Assembly (NCBI GenBank): GCA_029261555.1
Contig: JAJDBB010000031.1
Coordinates: 1-64,000, forward strand
DNA length: 64,000 nucleotides
Direction of reading: 5' to 3'
Origin: Nitrospinaceae bacterium
Lineage (GTDB): Bacteria > Nitrospinota > Nitrospinia > Nitrospinales > JACRGP01
Shown here: positions 26,763 through 36,354 of the stretch, in pieces
Layout: every line of letters starts with the position of its first letter
Numbering within the stretch: position 1 is the first letter of the stretch
Program-made: the position numbers and the translations under genes
Notes under the pieces: model-generated
Seen by the model: only the letters and a program-made list of their open reading frames with translations
Databases searched by the model: none
What the model was told of the DNA's origin: nothing

Positions 26763-27967
26763 TGTTCCCTGAATGTTCTCGAATGGATTTTCAACCGCAG
26801 TGCGTTGAGGCGAATAAAACCCGTAGCGTCGTCCTGATTATAAGCCTCGTCTTCTTCGAACGTGGCGACGTCGGAATGATACAATGATCTTGGAGCCTTC
26901 CTGCCCACCACTCGGCAGGTTCCCTTGTAAAGTTTTAAACGCACCGTACCGGACACGCACTTTTGCGCGGCGTCCATGGTTTCCTGCAACCACGTTCTTT
27001 CAGGCGAATACCAGAAACCGTTGTAAATCATCTTCGCGTACTTGGAAATCAGGGAGTCGCGCAGGGACATCACTTCGCGGTCCATGGTGATCGATTCGAT
27101 ATCCCGGTGGGCAACATGGAGAATAGTCCCTCCCGGCGTTTCATAAACGCCGCGCGATTTCATTCCGACAAAGCGGCTCTCGACAATGTCGATGCGCCCG
27201 ACGCCGTTTTCCCCGCCCAACTGGTTCAACCGTTCCAGAAGGCGGGCGGGCGAAAGCCGCTCTCCATCTATCCCAACGGGGTTTCCCTCCTCGTATTCGA
27301 TCTCAACCGCAGTCGCCTTGTCGGGCGCGTGTTCCGGCGAAACCGACATTTGAAACATATCCTCGTGCGGTTCGTACCAGGGATCCTCCAAAACTCCGCC
27401 CTCGTAGCTGACATGGAACATGTTTCGGTCCATGCTGTACGGCTTGTCCTTGGTAACGGGAACGGGGATGCCATGGGTTTTTGCGTAATCGATCAATGCC
27501 GTTCTGGAATTTAAATCCCAATCCCGCCAAGGAGCAATGATTTGAATTTCGGGATTTAACGTTTGGAAAGCCAGCTCAAAGCGCACCTGATCGTTGCCCT
27601 TGCCCGTAGCGCCATGCGATACGCCGTCGGCGCCCTCTTTTTCGGCGATGCGGATTTGCTCTTTTGCAATCAGGGGCCGGGCGATGGCAGTTCCCAGTAA
27701 ATAATTATTTTCGTAAAACGCGTTTGCCCGCAACATGGGAAACACAAAGTCGCGCACAAACTCCTCGCGCAAATCTTCAATGTAAACTTTGGACGCTCCA
27801 GTGGCCAGGGCCTTTTCACGGACGGGATCCAACTCCTGACCCTGCCCGACGTCGGCGGCGTAAGCGATAATTTCGCAATCGTACTGCTCCTTCAACCACT
27901 TGATAATCACGGAGGTGTCCAGGCCGCCGGAATAGGCCAAAACAATTTTTTTGATTTTAGTTTTCAT
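26759..27967 (-). CDS. argG: Argininosuccinate synthase
   Basis: Condenses citrulline and aspartate with ATP in arginine biosynthesis. The nucleotide loop AYSGGLDTS is at residues 11-19. Other signatures are [13 protein letters not shown] and [14 protein letters not shown]. The 402-residue length is normal. It is followed with a 4-nt overlap by the SGNH hydrolase gene and preceded by glk 51 nt away. No argH or other arg genes are in the window. Confidence 0.96.
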   Translation of the reverse strand: MKTKIKKIVLAYSGGLDTSVIIKWLKEQYDCEIIAYAADVGQGQELDPVREKALATGASKVYIEDLREEFVRDFVFPMLRANAFYENNYLLGTAIARPLIAKEQIRIAEKEGADGVSHGATGKGNDQVRFELAFQTLNPEIQIIAPWRDWDLNSRTALIDYAKTHGIPVPVTKDKPYSMDRNMFHVSYEGGVLEDPWYEPHEDMFQMSVSPEHAPDKATAVEIEYEEGNPVGIDGERLSPARLLERLNQLGGENGVGRIDIVESRFVGMKSRGVYETPGGTILHVAHRDIESITMDREVMSLRDSLISKYAKMIYNGFWYSPERTWLQETMDAAQKCVSGTVRLKLYKGTCRVVGRKAPRSLYHSDVATFEEDEAYNQDDATGFIRLNALRLKIHSRTFREQ

Positions 27968-28018
27968 GGTTTAAATTTCAATTCCAAATGGGTATCAATT
28001 TTATTTATCTACGCCGCT

Positions 28019-29011
28019 TCAACGCTCCACCAAAAAAGTATCCGGAGAATACCTGGCGGCGCCCCAAAGTGCGGCTTTATCGTCGAGAATCATATGAACG
28101 GGAACGCTTTCCAGAAAACTCCGAAACGTACCCTTGGATAAAAAGGAATCCAAAAATACTTCCTCACCCATGAGTGAGGCGAGCCGGGGAGCGATTCCGC
28201 CGCCGATATAAATTCCGCCCCTGGTATTTATTTGTAGAGCCAAGTTACCAGCCGCCGCGCCATATATAGACACGAATAGTTCCAAGGCTTGCCCGCACAG
28301 CGCGGATTTTTTGTTCAAACCGTATTGGACGATCACAGCAGGCGGATCTTGGCGCTTAAACTCCTGCGTCAACCATTCCGGCTCGGACGCAGAATTATAC
28401 AACTTTACAAACTCATAGATAGCTAAAAGTCCCGGCCCGGAAACAATTTCTTCCGCCTTCACCCGTTCCTCTTTTTCCAGCAGATGCAGGAGCAGTTGCG
28501 CCGACATTTTACAGTGAGGAGAAAAATCCGCCTGCCCGCCCTCGGAACTCAATACGCGAAATTTTTCCGACTCTCCGGGAACCAGAAACGCCTGCCCCAA
28601 CCCCGTGCCGGCGGCGATAACGCCGATGGGGCCTTTGGAATGCGGCCGCCCCTGCTGAAGGGTCAGAGTTTGGTCGGGTTTCAAAAAAGGAACGACGCAG
28701 GCCAGAGCAGCCAGGTCGTTGAGCAAAAAAACTTTTGAAATCCCAAGGCGCTTTTTTAAATCCTCAACGCAAATTTCCCAAGGATGATTGGTCACCTGGC
28801 AACGCTCGTTTATTACCGGTCCGGCGGCGCCGAAGCTGGCGCGGTCAATTGCAATGGAACGGCCCGCCAGGAATTCCCGAAGCGTGGCGGCGAAGTCCGG
28901 ATAGTCCGCAACGCGAAATTCTCCGATTTCGGCCAACTCAAGAGAGCCGTCGCGCTCCTGGAAAAGAGCCAAGTTCGCCTTGGTGCCGCCAATGTCCCCC
29001 GCGAGAATCAT
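28019..29011 (-). CDS. glk: Glucokinase
   Basis: ATP-dependent glucokinase of the bacterial Glk group, 330 residues. Seen: the phosphate-binding N-terminus ILAGDIGGTKANLALF, the substrate region VTNHPWEICVEDL and LLNDLAALA, and GVIAAGTGLGQAFLV with SEGGQADFSP. It starts 3 nt after tal, as the third gene of a pgi-tal-glk set, and so feeds glucose-6-phosphate to the isomerase. Confidence 0.9.
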   Translation of the reverse strand: MILAGDIGGTKANLALFQERDGSLELAEIGEFRVADYPDFAATLREFLAGRSIAIDRASFGAAGPVINERCQVTNHPWEICVEDLKKRLGISKVFLLNDLAALACVVPFLKPDQTLTLQQGRPHSKGPIGVIAAGTGLGQAFLVPGESEKFRVLSSEGGQADFSPHCKMSAQLLLHLLEKEERVKAEEIVSGPGLLAIYEFVKLYNSASEPEWLTQEFKRQDPPAVIVQYGLNKKSALCGQALELFVSIYGAAAGNLALQINTRGGIYIGGGIAPRLASLMGEEVFLDSFLSKGTFRSFLESVPVHMILDDKAALWGAARYSPDTFLVER

Positions 29012-29014
29012 ACG

Positions 29015-30262
29015 TTACTTTATAAAAGATCGAATTCTTTCGTCGAGCGCGTCCTGATCCTTGGCAAACGATTGCAGAGCCGATTGGGTCATGAGATCGT
29101 CCAAAGCGACGCCGCCGGGCCAGTCGGTCAGACGCGGAATTTTCCCATGGTCGTAAATTTTCTTTAGATCATCCTCAGTGAAATTGTAAAACAGATCCAC
29201 GCCGTGCTTCTCGCAATACCGTACCAAGTCTTCGCCGATGAGTTCGTCCACAGGAGTGTGGTTCAACAAATTATCGACGAACGTCTTAAAAGTATCGGGG
29301 ACCTCCCAGAGCTGGGGAAAGCGCGCGCCCAACGAATTAAAAGCGTTAATCCCGGTTTCCGTTTCGGGATCCAAATCCTTTTGAACCTCGTCCGCAGATT
29401 TTCCGGACTCCAGAAATTCCTGCATCGCGGGTGGAGGGATGGTCAAGACGTCCAGTCCGGACAGAGTCCCCACCTGCGCTCCGTTACGAATGCTGGCGCC
29501 AATCAATTTTGTGTGAGACTTCCCGGCCTGCCGCAATTCAATCAAGGCGCGTTGCGTGGCGAGCGTGACCTTTTCGCCGACGAAATCTCCGCTCCCCAAC
29601 CCATTGTCTTTCACCACGGCGTTGAGCCGACCCAGGAAAACGTTTGTATAGGCGGGGTTCGACAAACGGCCAGCGAGGTAGTTTTGCCGCGCAGAAAACC
29701 CCAGCGTAAAGTTCACCGGCATGCCTTCCTGGGAAAGTTTCCGCACTGCCAGATAACCCTCCGGCGTGAGCGGAAGCTTCAGGATAAAAAACTCCGGGCA
29801 AACTTTAAAATACCGCCTGGCGAAGGCGAGGGACTTTTCCATGTCCCAGGCCATCGAAGGATGCAACTCCACGCTGACCTTGACGCGAAACGCCTCCACT
29901 AATCGAAGGGCGATGCGGCAATTAATGACGAAACCAATTTCCAGAACCAGGTCCTCGTCGCTCAGCGTTACGCCCGAATCCTTAATTTTTTTCAGCGCGT
30001 CTTCGATGACCTCGTCCATAATCCCGCTCTGCACCACCTGATTGGCCAGGGTGTTATTGGTCGTCAACGCGCTCAACTCTTTTTTCCAAACCGATTCCGC
30101 CTTTTCCAAATCTCCCGTGTCGATCCACAATTCCGACCCCAGAGTTTTTAACTTTGCCAAAAGCGGATGCGATTCGCGGGCCTCCAATTTTTTATCCGCT
30201 AATAATTCCCTGCAGGCGATCTGATGAATTATTTCATCCAGGTTTTTGCTCGTCGCGGTCAT
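29015..30262 (-). CDS. tal: Transaldolase
   Basis: Pentose-phosphate enzyme transferring dihydroxyacetone units, 415 residues, of the longer bacterial type often found fused to glucose-6-phosphate isomerase. Signatures: SELWIDTGDLEK, NNTLANQVVQSG, and VEPRL-like strands in the middle (SVELHPSMAWD, FILKLPLTPEGY carrying the likely Schiff-base Lys). Its ATG overlaps the pgi stop by 4 nt, so the two are translationally coupled separate genes. Confidence 0.88.
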   Translation of the reverse strand: MTATSKNLDEIIHQIACRELLADKKLEARESHPLLAKLKTLGSELWIDTGDLEKAESVWKKELSALTTNNTLANQVVQSGIMDEVIEDALKKIKDSGVTLSDEDLVLEIGFVINCRIALRLVEAFRVKVSVELHPSMAWDMEKSLAFARRYFKVCPEFFILKLPLTPEGYLAVRKLSQEGMPVNFTLGFSARQNYLAGRLSNPAYTNVFLGRLNAVVKDNGLGSGDFVGEKVTLATQRALIELRQAGKSHTKLIGASIRNGAQVGTLSGLDVLTIPPPAMQEFLESGKSADEVQKDLDPETETGINAFNSLGARFPQLWEVPDTFKTFVDNLLNHTPVDELIGEDLVRYCEKHGVDLFYNFTEDDLKKIYDHGKIPRLTDWPGGVALDDLMTQSALQSFAKDQDALDERIRSFIK

Positions 30263-31587
30263 GATCCGTTTCCTTTCCCGTATCCGGGTTTATTGAGGAG
30301 GGCAAACATATTTTTTTTATAAAACTCGACTCCGGGTTGATCAAAGGGATTGATCCCCATCAAGTATCCGGTAAGGGCGACTCCGCGCTCAAAAAAATAA
30401 AACAAACGACCCAAAGTATAGGGCGAGCGGTCCTCTATTCTCAATGTCATGTTGGGAGTCTCCCCTTCCCTGTGGGCAAGCGCGACGCCTTCATAAGCCT
30501 TTTCATTGACAAAGTCGAGCGGCTTTCCGGCCAGATAGTTCAATCCATCCAAATCGTCCTCAAACTTCGGAACCTTCACCTCCCGGTTGGAAGATTCGAC
30601 GATTAAAAAAGTTTCAAATACGATCCGGTTCCCCTCCTGAACCCATTGTCCCAGGGAATGCAGGTCGGTGGTGTATTGAACGGACGCAGGGAAAATTCCG
30701 CCTTGATTTTTGCCTTCGCTTTCGCCTGCGAGTTGCTTCCACCACTCCATCAACGAACCCAGCGCAGGTTGAAACGAGGCCATGATCTCTATCGACTTGC
30801 CTTTACTGTAAAGTAAATGTCGCAATACGGCGTAAAGGCAGGTGGGGTTTTCGCGAATGGAGGAAGCGCCCGAATAAATGGATTCGGCATTTTTTGCGCC
30901 GTCGAGCAAGCCACGAATATCCAATCCTGCGACCGCGATAGGCAAGAGGCCGACGGGAGTCAACACGGAAAATCGCCCGCCAACGTCGTCGGGAATAACA
31001 AAAGTTTTGTAGCCCTCCTGGTCGGCCAGTTTTTTTAAAGCGCCTTTGGCGCGGTCGGTTGTAGCGTAAATACGGTCTCTGGCGCCCTCGGCTCCGTATC
31101 TTTTTTCCATCGCCTCCTTGAGCAAACGAAAAGCGATGGCCGGTTCCGTGGTGGTCCCGGATTTGGAAATCACGTTCAGGCAAACGTCTTTATCGGCAAT
31201 CAAATCCAGGAGGTCGGCCATGTAATCCGAACTGATATTGTGCCCGGCAAAATAAATTTCCGGTCCAGGGCGGTTGGCTTGCTGATTGTAAAAATTGGGA
31301 AGGACAAAATCGATCGCCGCCTTGCTTCCCAGATAAGAACCGCCAATGCCAATGCAAATAAAAACCTGCGCGGAGTTTTGAATTTCGCGCGCGGTCTTTT
31401 CAAGGTCGCATAAAATGTCGTCCTCGGTAGAGGAAGGCAAACGCAACCAACCGAGAAATTCGTTTCCCGGTCCCGTCCCTTTCTCCAGCATCAGGCAGAC
31501 CCTATCCATCTCCGGTTGAAATTCATCAATCTCCTGCTCGGAAATCAGCGACTTGAAGTTTTCATAATTAATTTTGGGAAAGGTCAT
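30259..31587 (-). CDS. pgi: Glucose-6-phosphate isomerase
   Basis: Interconverts glucose-6-phosphate and fructose-6-phosphate. Seen: VFICIGIGGSYLGSKAAIDF, NVISKSGTTTEPAIAFRLL, FVIPDDVGGRFSVLTPVGLLPIAVAG, and QWVQEGNRIVFET. The track start at 31647 lies inside a TATAAT box; the second ATG at 31587 (MTFPKINYENFK) is preceded by AAGAGA and gives 442 residues, close to the Bacillus-type enzyme. It is the first gene of the pgi-tal-glk set and divergent from the small membrane protein at 31697. Confidence 0.9.
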   Translation of the reverse strand: MTFPKINYENFKSLISEQEIDEFQPEMDRVCLMLEKGTGPGNEFLGWLRLPSSTEDDILCDLEKTAREIQNSAQVFICIGIGGSYLGSKAAIDFVLPNFYNQQANRPGPEIYFAGHNISSDYMADLLDLIADKDVCLNVISKSGTTTEPAIAFRLLKEAMEKRYGAEGARDRIYATTDRAKGALKKLADQEGYKTFVIPDDVGGRFSVLTPVGLLPIAVAGLDIRGLLDGAKNAESIYSGASSIRENPTCLYAVLRHLLYSKGKSIEIMASFQPALGSLMEWWKQLAGESEGKNQGGIFPASVQYTTDLHSLGQWVQEGNRIVFETFLIVESSNREVKVPKFEDDLDGLNYLAGKPLDFVNEKAYEGVALAHREGETPNMTLRIEDRSPYTLGRLFYFFERGVALTGYLMGINPFDQPGVEFYKKNMFALLNKPGYGKGNGS

Positions 31588-31645
31588 GAAATTTCTCTTG
31601 AGGGACGCGAAAATTTTTTTCCCGTTTGTGCTGAACGGGAAAATC

Positions 31646-31651
31646 ATTATA
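31646..31651 (-). promoter_or_regulatory. -10 box upstream of pgi
   Basis: TATAAT on the minus strand, about 60 nt before the pgi start at 31587. The -35 region is poor. The box overlaps the upstream ATG at 31647, which argues against that ATG being used. Confidence 0.4.
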
Positions 31652-31696
31652 CAATTTAATTTATCAATCGGAACCTGAACAATCGGGCAATTTAAT

Positions 31697-32053
31697 ATGA
31701 AATACTTTTACTGGGATTTCGCCATAGGAATTGGCGCCGGAGCGCTCATCGCCTGCGTTTCCGCGTGGGCCGTACCGGGAAACATCCACCCGCTCGCGGC
31801 CATGTTTTTGGGCGGGCTCTGCGGCATGGTTGTTCAATCATTTCTGTCCATTGTACTGCTACCCATTTTCGGCGCGTTCGAGGTCATGATTCCGCTCCAC
31901 ATCATCGGCATGCTTGCGGGAATGCTAGGCGGTATGGCCGCCTCAATACAAAATGCTCCGGCTTATTACATCTTGTCGGCGGGCGCCGCGACCGGGTTCG
32001 GCGTAGCCTTGATCGTCTTTTTATCCAACCGCAAACTCACGCGGGCGGCGTAA
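31697..32053 (+). CDS. Small four-helix membrane protein, unknown
   Basis: A 118-residue protein with about four hydrophobic, glycine- and alanine-rich helices (GIGAGALIACVSAWAV, LAAMFLGGLCGMVVQSFLSIVLL, MIPLHIIGMLAGMLGGMAA, YILSAGAATGFGVALIVFL). I do not recognise it. It ends 1 nt before the methyltransferase gene, so the pair is almost surely cotranscribed. Confidence 0.65.
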   Translation: MKYFYWDFAIGIGAGALIACVSAWAVPGNIHPLAAMFLGGLCGMVVQSFLSIVLLPIFGAFEVMIPLHIIGMLAGMLGGMAASIQNAPAYYILSAGAATGFGVALIVFLSNRKLTRAA

Positions 32054-32054
32054 A

Positions 32055-32651
32055 ATGAGCGTACGCGAAAAGTACAATCGCATTTCCCGGTTTTACGAAT
32101 TTTTAAAAACCGGGGACACACGGCGTTGGGAAAAATCCCAGCGGGAATTTTTTCAAAAACTCCGCGGCAAAGTTCTTTATATAGGCATTGGACCCGGACC
32201 GGAGATCGCAAACTTTCCTCCCGGCCTGGAAATTGTCGCCATTGATCTGAGCGAAAAAATGATGGCGCAGTCGCAAAGGCGAGCGGAGGCCTATTCCGGA
32301 AACATCCGGCTCGCCAACATGAACGTCGAAGACCTAGGTTTCGCCGACGGCGTTTTCGATTGCGTTTTAGCCGTTTGCGTATTCTGCACGGTGGAGGCGC
32401 CGGTAAAAGGTTTGCAAGAGGTTCGCCGGGTATTGAAGCCCAGCGGCAAATTACTGATGTTTGAACACGTGTTGAGCCAAAACCCAGTGTACGCTCTTAT
32501 TCTTAAAGGAATGAATCTGGTCACTAAAAGACTTTCCGGAACCTATCTGGACCGGAACACCGCAGCCAACGTGGAAAAAGCCGGATTCTGGATCGAATCG
32601 AACCGCAACGTCTATCTGGATATCGTAAAGACCATCGAAGCAAATCCTTAA
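32055..32651 (+). CDS. Class I SAM-dependent methyltransferase
   Basis: A 198-residue protein with the Rossmann motif VLYIGIGPGPEIANF, the acidic end of strand 2 in IVAIDLSEKMM, the post-motif NMNVEDLGFADGVFDCVLAVCVF and EVRRVLKPSGKLLMFEHV, like UbiE/Methyltransf_11 enzymes. The substrate is unknown; the late part (LILKGMNLVTKRLSGTYLDRNTAANVEKAGF) resembles quinone or lipid methyltransferases. It is paired with the small membrane protein before it and overlaps the convergent SPOR gene by 4 nt. Confidence 0.8.
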   Translation: MSVREKYNRISRFYEFLKTGDTRRWEKSQREFFQKLRGKVLYIGIGPGPEIANFPPGLEIVAIDLSEKMMAQSQRRAEAYSGNIRLANMNVEDLGFADGVFDCVLAVCVFCTVEAPVKGLQEVRRVLKPSGKLLMFEHVLSQNPVYALILKGMNLVTKRLSGTYLDRNTAANVEKAGFWIESNRNVYLDIVKTIEANP

Positions 32652-34219
32652 TTTTTTGCGCCAATTGTCTTCGGTTTGACCGCCGTTTCTTTTTTGGGAA
32701 ATGAAATAAGAAAATAGTTTTTAATGATTTTCTGGCGTATCAACTCATTGGCAAAACTCGTGGCCTGGTTTTTTCCGTCAAAGCGACCGACGCGAATTTT
32801 GTACCAATGCCCGCCGGAACTTCTCGGATCCTTAATCACATAAACCCCGGCGATTTTTTTCTTTTTAAACCTGGCATTCAATCGCTCCGCCTGCTTTTTC
32901 GTATTGAACGCCGCTACTTGAATGGTATAGAGCCGGTCGGCTTTTCGCCGAACCCGATCCTTCTTGACCCCACCTTTTTCTGCCATTTCCGGAGTCAGAG
33001 TTTCTTTGACGTCTTTTTTCGACCCTTTGTCGGCGGTCAATCCAATCGCCCCTAATATAAAAATGCCCGCAATGATGGAACCCTTGACCCACAACTCAAG
33101 TTTCCCAAATTGCGACAGACCTTCCAGAAAAATCAAAGCGATCTTTTTAATCAGTCCCAAGAAGAGGCGAACGATCCAGTTAAATGCGTTGCGAAAATTT
33201 TCGCCCCAGGAGGGAGCCAGTCCCAGCCGGACTTTTAAACGGTCCAAGGTTTGGGCGTCATTCCGGGTGAACAAACGAATTTTTTTCACCTTGTGGAACA
33301 GGGAAAGTTCGTCGACCGAATTTTGTATGGATTGCCGGCGTGCGGGGTCCAGGGCGGAAAAGATTTTGCCGCATCTCTCGTGCAAACCGGGATCGGAAGT
33401 TTTCCAGCGTTCCTGACAATAGCATCTGCCAATGATTCCCTGCGCCTGGCTTTCTCCCGGCAGATGAAAGGTCAGGGCCTGTAGGTAAAACCTGACGGCA
33501 AAGGCGTCGGAACGACGCTTGCCCAACAAAACGGGTAAAATATATTCGACGATTTCCCGAGAGTCCGGGCCTCCATATTCCAACGCTTTCAGATAGAGCG
33601 TTTCGACTTTTCGGTTCAAACTGCGTTTCTTCAAATACAATGAGGCGAGACGCCCGATTAGGATTTCGTCTTTATAATCGTTGGCATGAACGGCGACCAG
33701 GAGAAGGTCTATTTCGTTTCGACTCAAATCCTCGCCCCGCCCCAGCAACGACAACAGCGGGGAGCGGTACAAGGAATCTTTGGGGTCGATTAAAAAAGCC
33801 TTTAAAAAAACCTTCATGCAGGCCGGGTCTTCCCGGCCAATCGAAAGCAGGTAGTCCGCATACCGGCAATAAACCTCTTCGCGAAACCTTTTTCCCTTCC
33901 CCGGCAAAAAGAACGAGGACTCGGTCAAACTCAGCAAGTTTTCAAACCGGGCAACCACCTCGTTCTCGTCCGACTTTAAATCGACGTCCCGGAGACTCTG
34001 CATCCGGTCTCGGTAAACCTGCTCGCCGAACATCCCGTAAACCAGAAACCCAAAAAACAGACAGACGCACGCCAAGATCCATTGAAGGACGGTGTCGTTC
34101 ACATAAACGTTGGGCATGGCGACTTCATGGATGAAATATAAAACCGCAAACCCAAAGGAGACCATCAGGAATATCGACAACCCGACCCGGGAAAGATAAA
34201 ATTTAAAAGTTTGATACAT
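32648..34219 (-). CDS. Membrane protein with C-terminal SPOR domain
   Basis: A 523-residue protein. Two N-terminal helices (about 12-30 and 44-64) precede a long region (70-330) with helical, TPR-like character; a third membrane helix lies near 378-400 (GSIIAGIFILGAIGL). A basic linker leads to a SPOR domain at about 430-512 (LYTIQVAAFNTKKQAERLNARFKKKKI ... WYKIRVGRFDGKNQATSFANELI). SPOR domains bind denuded glycan at division sites. Its start overlaps the end of the upstream PBP1A by 17 nt, so the two are translationally linked. A role in septal or local wall synthesis is inferred. Confidence 0.78.
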   Translation of the reverse strand: MYQTFKFYLSRVGLSIFLMVSFGFAVLYFIHEVAMPNVYVNDTVLQWILACVCLFFGFLVYGMFGEQVYRDRMQSLRDVDLKSDENEVVARFENLLSLTESSFFLPGKGKRFREEVYCRYADYLLSIGREDPACMKVFLKAFLIDPKDSLYRSPLLSLLGRGEDLSRNEIDLLLVAVHANDYKDEILIGRLASLYLKKRSLNRKVETLYLKALEYGGPDSREIVEYILPVLLGKRRSDAFAVRFYLQALTFHLPGESQAQGIIGRCYCQERWKTSDPGLHERCGKIFSALDPARRQSIQNSVDELSLFHKVKKIRLFTRNDAQTLDRLKVRLGLAPSWGENFRNAFNWIVRLFLGLIKKIALIFLEGLSQFGKLELWVKGSIIAGIFILGAIGLTADKGSKKDVKETLTPEMAEKGGVKKDRVRRKADRLYTIQVAAFNTKKQAERLNARFKKKKIAGVYVIKDPRSSGGHWYKIRVGRFDGKNQATSFANELIRQKIIKNYFLISFPKKETAVKPKTIGAKN

Positions 34220-36281
34220 CGTTTATCTTTTTCAGTTGTTGCAGGATGGACAATTCCTCCGGGGAGGAAAAGTCCAGCGGCGGAGCCTGAGGCAAGGGGG
34301 GAAGGGTTAAAACCGTCTCATCCTTGACGGCCACCTGCATTCCGGGTTGGTTCGATCCTTCCTCCAGCAAATAGCCGGTGGTCGCATTCACCCGAACGGT
34401 CCGCACGCCGTCGGGAACCGTGAATTTGACTCGGCTTTTATTTTCCAGCGCCTTTTCCATAAAAAACGCCCAGATGGGAGCCGCCGCGCCGCTTCCGGTC
34501 AACCCTTTGCCTCTTGGGTCGACCATGGACTCGTTGCTGTCGTAGCCCACCCAAACGGAAGTGGAATAGTCGCGGGTGAATCCGGTGAACCAGGCATCCT
34601 TGAAATTATTTGTGGTCCCGGTCTTGCCCCCAGCGGGGTGTTTGAATCCCATACGCCGGACGATTCTCCCGGTTCCGCCGTCCACCACGCCTTGCATCAT
34701 GTCCAGCAAAGGATAAATGGATTTAGCGGGGAAGCGCGTTTCGGCCCGGTAAAACCGCTCATAAATTACGCGCCCGTTAAAGTTTTCGATTTTCTGGATC
34801 GCGTAAGGCTGAACGTACATTCCCAATCGCGCGATAACGCTGTAGGCGGAAGCCATTTCCAGGGGCGAAACTCCGGAGGTGCCAAGAGCCAGGGACATGT
34901 GGGCGCCCAAGGGACTGGTCACGCCAAATTTGCGGGCGGTTTTTATCACTTCCTTCGGCCCAACTTGCTGGATCAGCTTGGCGGAAATCACATTGATGGA
35001 TTTCATCAACGCTTTTTTGAGGATCAAATCTCCGGCGTAATCCTCTTTGAAATTTTTTGGTTCCCAGGGCTGGGTTCCCTTTATTTCTATAGTGATAGGT
35101 TCGTCGCGCACCATGGAAGCGGGGGAGTATCCCAGTTTTTCCATGGCCGTGAAGTACACGAACGGCTTGAAGGAGGAGCCTGGCATTCGGTTGTTGGAAA
35201 CGGCGCGGTTGAACTGGCTGAGAGAGAAATTTCGCCCGCCCAGTAAAACCCGAATAGCGCCGGTTTTATTTTCAATGGAGACCAACGAGACTTGCAGGCG
35301 CTCGGGTTGGGATCTCTCAGATTTGGCGGGCTTTCCCATGCGTTTGTCCAAAGCTTCCAAATGTGATCGCGCGGCCTTTTGCGCTTCTATTTGCAGGCGG
35401 GAGTCCAGGGTCGTGAATATCTTCAAGCCGCCAAAATAAACGAATTCCTTGCCGTAGGTTTTTTCAAGATCTTCGAGGATAAAGTTTACAAAGTACTGGT
35501 GGGGATTGTTCGCCTCCACCGGGGAAGCCAGTTCCAGGCTGGAACTCAAGGCTTCCTCCTTTTGAGCTACGCCGATCATGCGCTCCTTGACCATGCGGTC
35601 CAAAACAAATCCTGCGCGGGTCATGGCGCGTTCGTAGTTGGTGAAGGGGTTGGCGTTATTGGGAGAGTTGGGGAGTCCGGCCAACAGAGCGGCCTGCAGG
35701 GAGCTTAGGTTTTCCGCCGATTTGCCAAAATAAATATGGCTGGCTTCTTCTACGCCGTAGGCGCCGTTGCCAAAATAAATCTGGTTGCAATAGGCTTCCA
35801 AAATCTGATCCTTGCTGAAGGAGGCCTCCATCTGCAAGGCGATCAGGATTTCTTTAAACTTGCGTACCCATTTTCTTTCAAACGAAAAAAACAGGTTCTT
35901 GGCCAGTTGCTGGGTAATCGTGCTACCGCCCTGCGCGATTCGCTTCGCTTTAAAATTGCTGATCAGCGCTCGCACCAGAGCCTTGTGATCGACGCCTTGA
36001 TGCTCGTGGAAATGTGCGTCCTCAACCGCAACGACGGCTTTTAAGAAAAACGGCGAGATTTTTTCGAGTGGCACGGGAAGCCGCTCTCCGAAAATTTTCA
36101 ACAACTCTCCGTCGCTGGAATAAATTTCCGTGGGTAGGCTGAGGTTGATATTTTCCAGGCGCTGGGGCAGTTGGGGAAGCTCTCCGCTCAAGCCAAAGTA
36201 AACTCCGGCCACGGAAAACGCCAGCAGAAGGAGCGCCGCGTAAAAGGCGAATAGAATTTTTTCAAAAAACCGGCGGATCAA
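34203..36281 (-). CDS. Second class A penicillin-binding protein (PBP1A-like)
   Basis: A 692-residue bifunctional peptidoglycan synthase with one N-terminal helix (about 8-30). GT51 region: catalytic Glu in AVEDAHFHEHQGVD, GGSTITQQLAKNLFF, KFKEILIALQME. Transpeptidase: Ser in GSSFKPFVYF, SINV (SxN), GKTGTTNNFKDAWF. It lacks the large OB-like insert of the 18652 paralogue and is shorter. It is the third gene of a minus-strand set XRE - unknown - PBP - SPOR and overlaps the SPOR gene by 17 nt. Confidence 0.92.
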   Translation of the reverse strand: MIRRFFEKILFAFYAALLLLAFSVAGVYFGLSGELPQLPQRLENINLSLPTEIYSSDGELLKIFGERLPVPLEKISPFFLKAVVAVEDAHFHEHQGVDHKALVRALISNFKAKRIAQGGSTITQQLAKNLFFSFERKWVRKFKEILIALQMEASFSKDQILEAYCNQIYFGNGAYGVEEASHIYFGKSAENLSSLQAALLAGLPNSPNNANPFTNYERAMTRAGFVLDRMVKERMIGVAQKEEALSSSLELASPVEANNPHQYFVNFILEDLEKTYGKEFVYFGGLKIFTTLDSRLQIEAQKAARSHLEALDKRMGKPAKSERSQPERLQVSLVSIENKTGAIRVLLGGRNFSLSQFNRAVSNNRMPGSSFKPFVYFTAMEKLGYSPASMVRDEPITIEIKGTQPWEPKNFKEDYAGDLILKKALMKSINVISAKLIQQVGPKEVIKTARKFGVTSPLGAHMSLALGTSGVSPLEMASAYSVIARLGMYVQPYAIQKIENFNGRVIYERFYRAETRFPAKSIYPLLDMMQGVVDGGTGRIVRRMGFKHPAGGKTGTTNNFKDAWFTGFTRDYSTSVWVGYDSNESMVDPRGKGLTGSGAAAPIWAFFMEKALENKSRVKFTVPDGVRTVRVNATTGYLLEEGSNQPGMQVAVKDETVLTLPPLPQAPPLDFSSPEELSILQQLKKINDVSNF

Positions 36282-36354
36282 GGTTTTGGCGATTGGATTG
36301 AGGTTAACGTCGAGGGGCGGGCCGAAAAACCGGCGGACAATAAAAATTCGCCGG

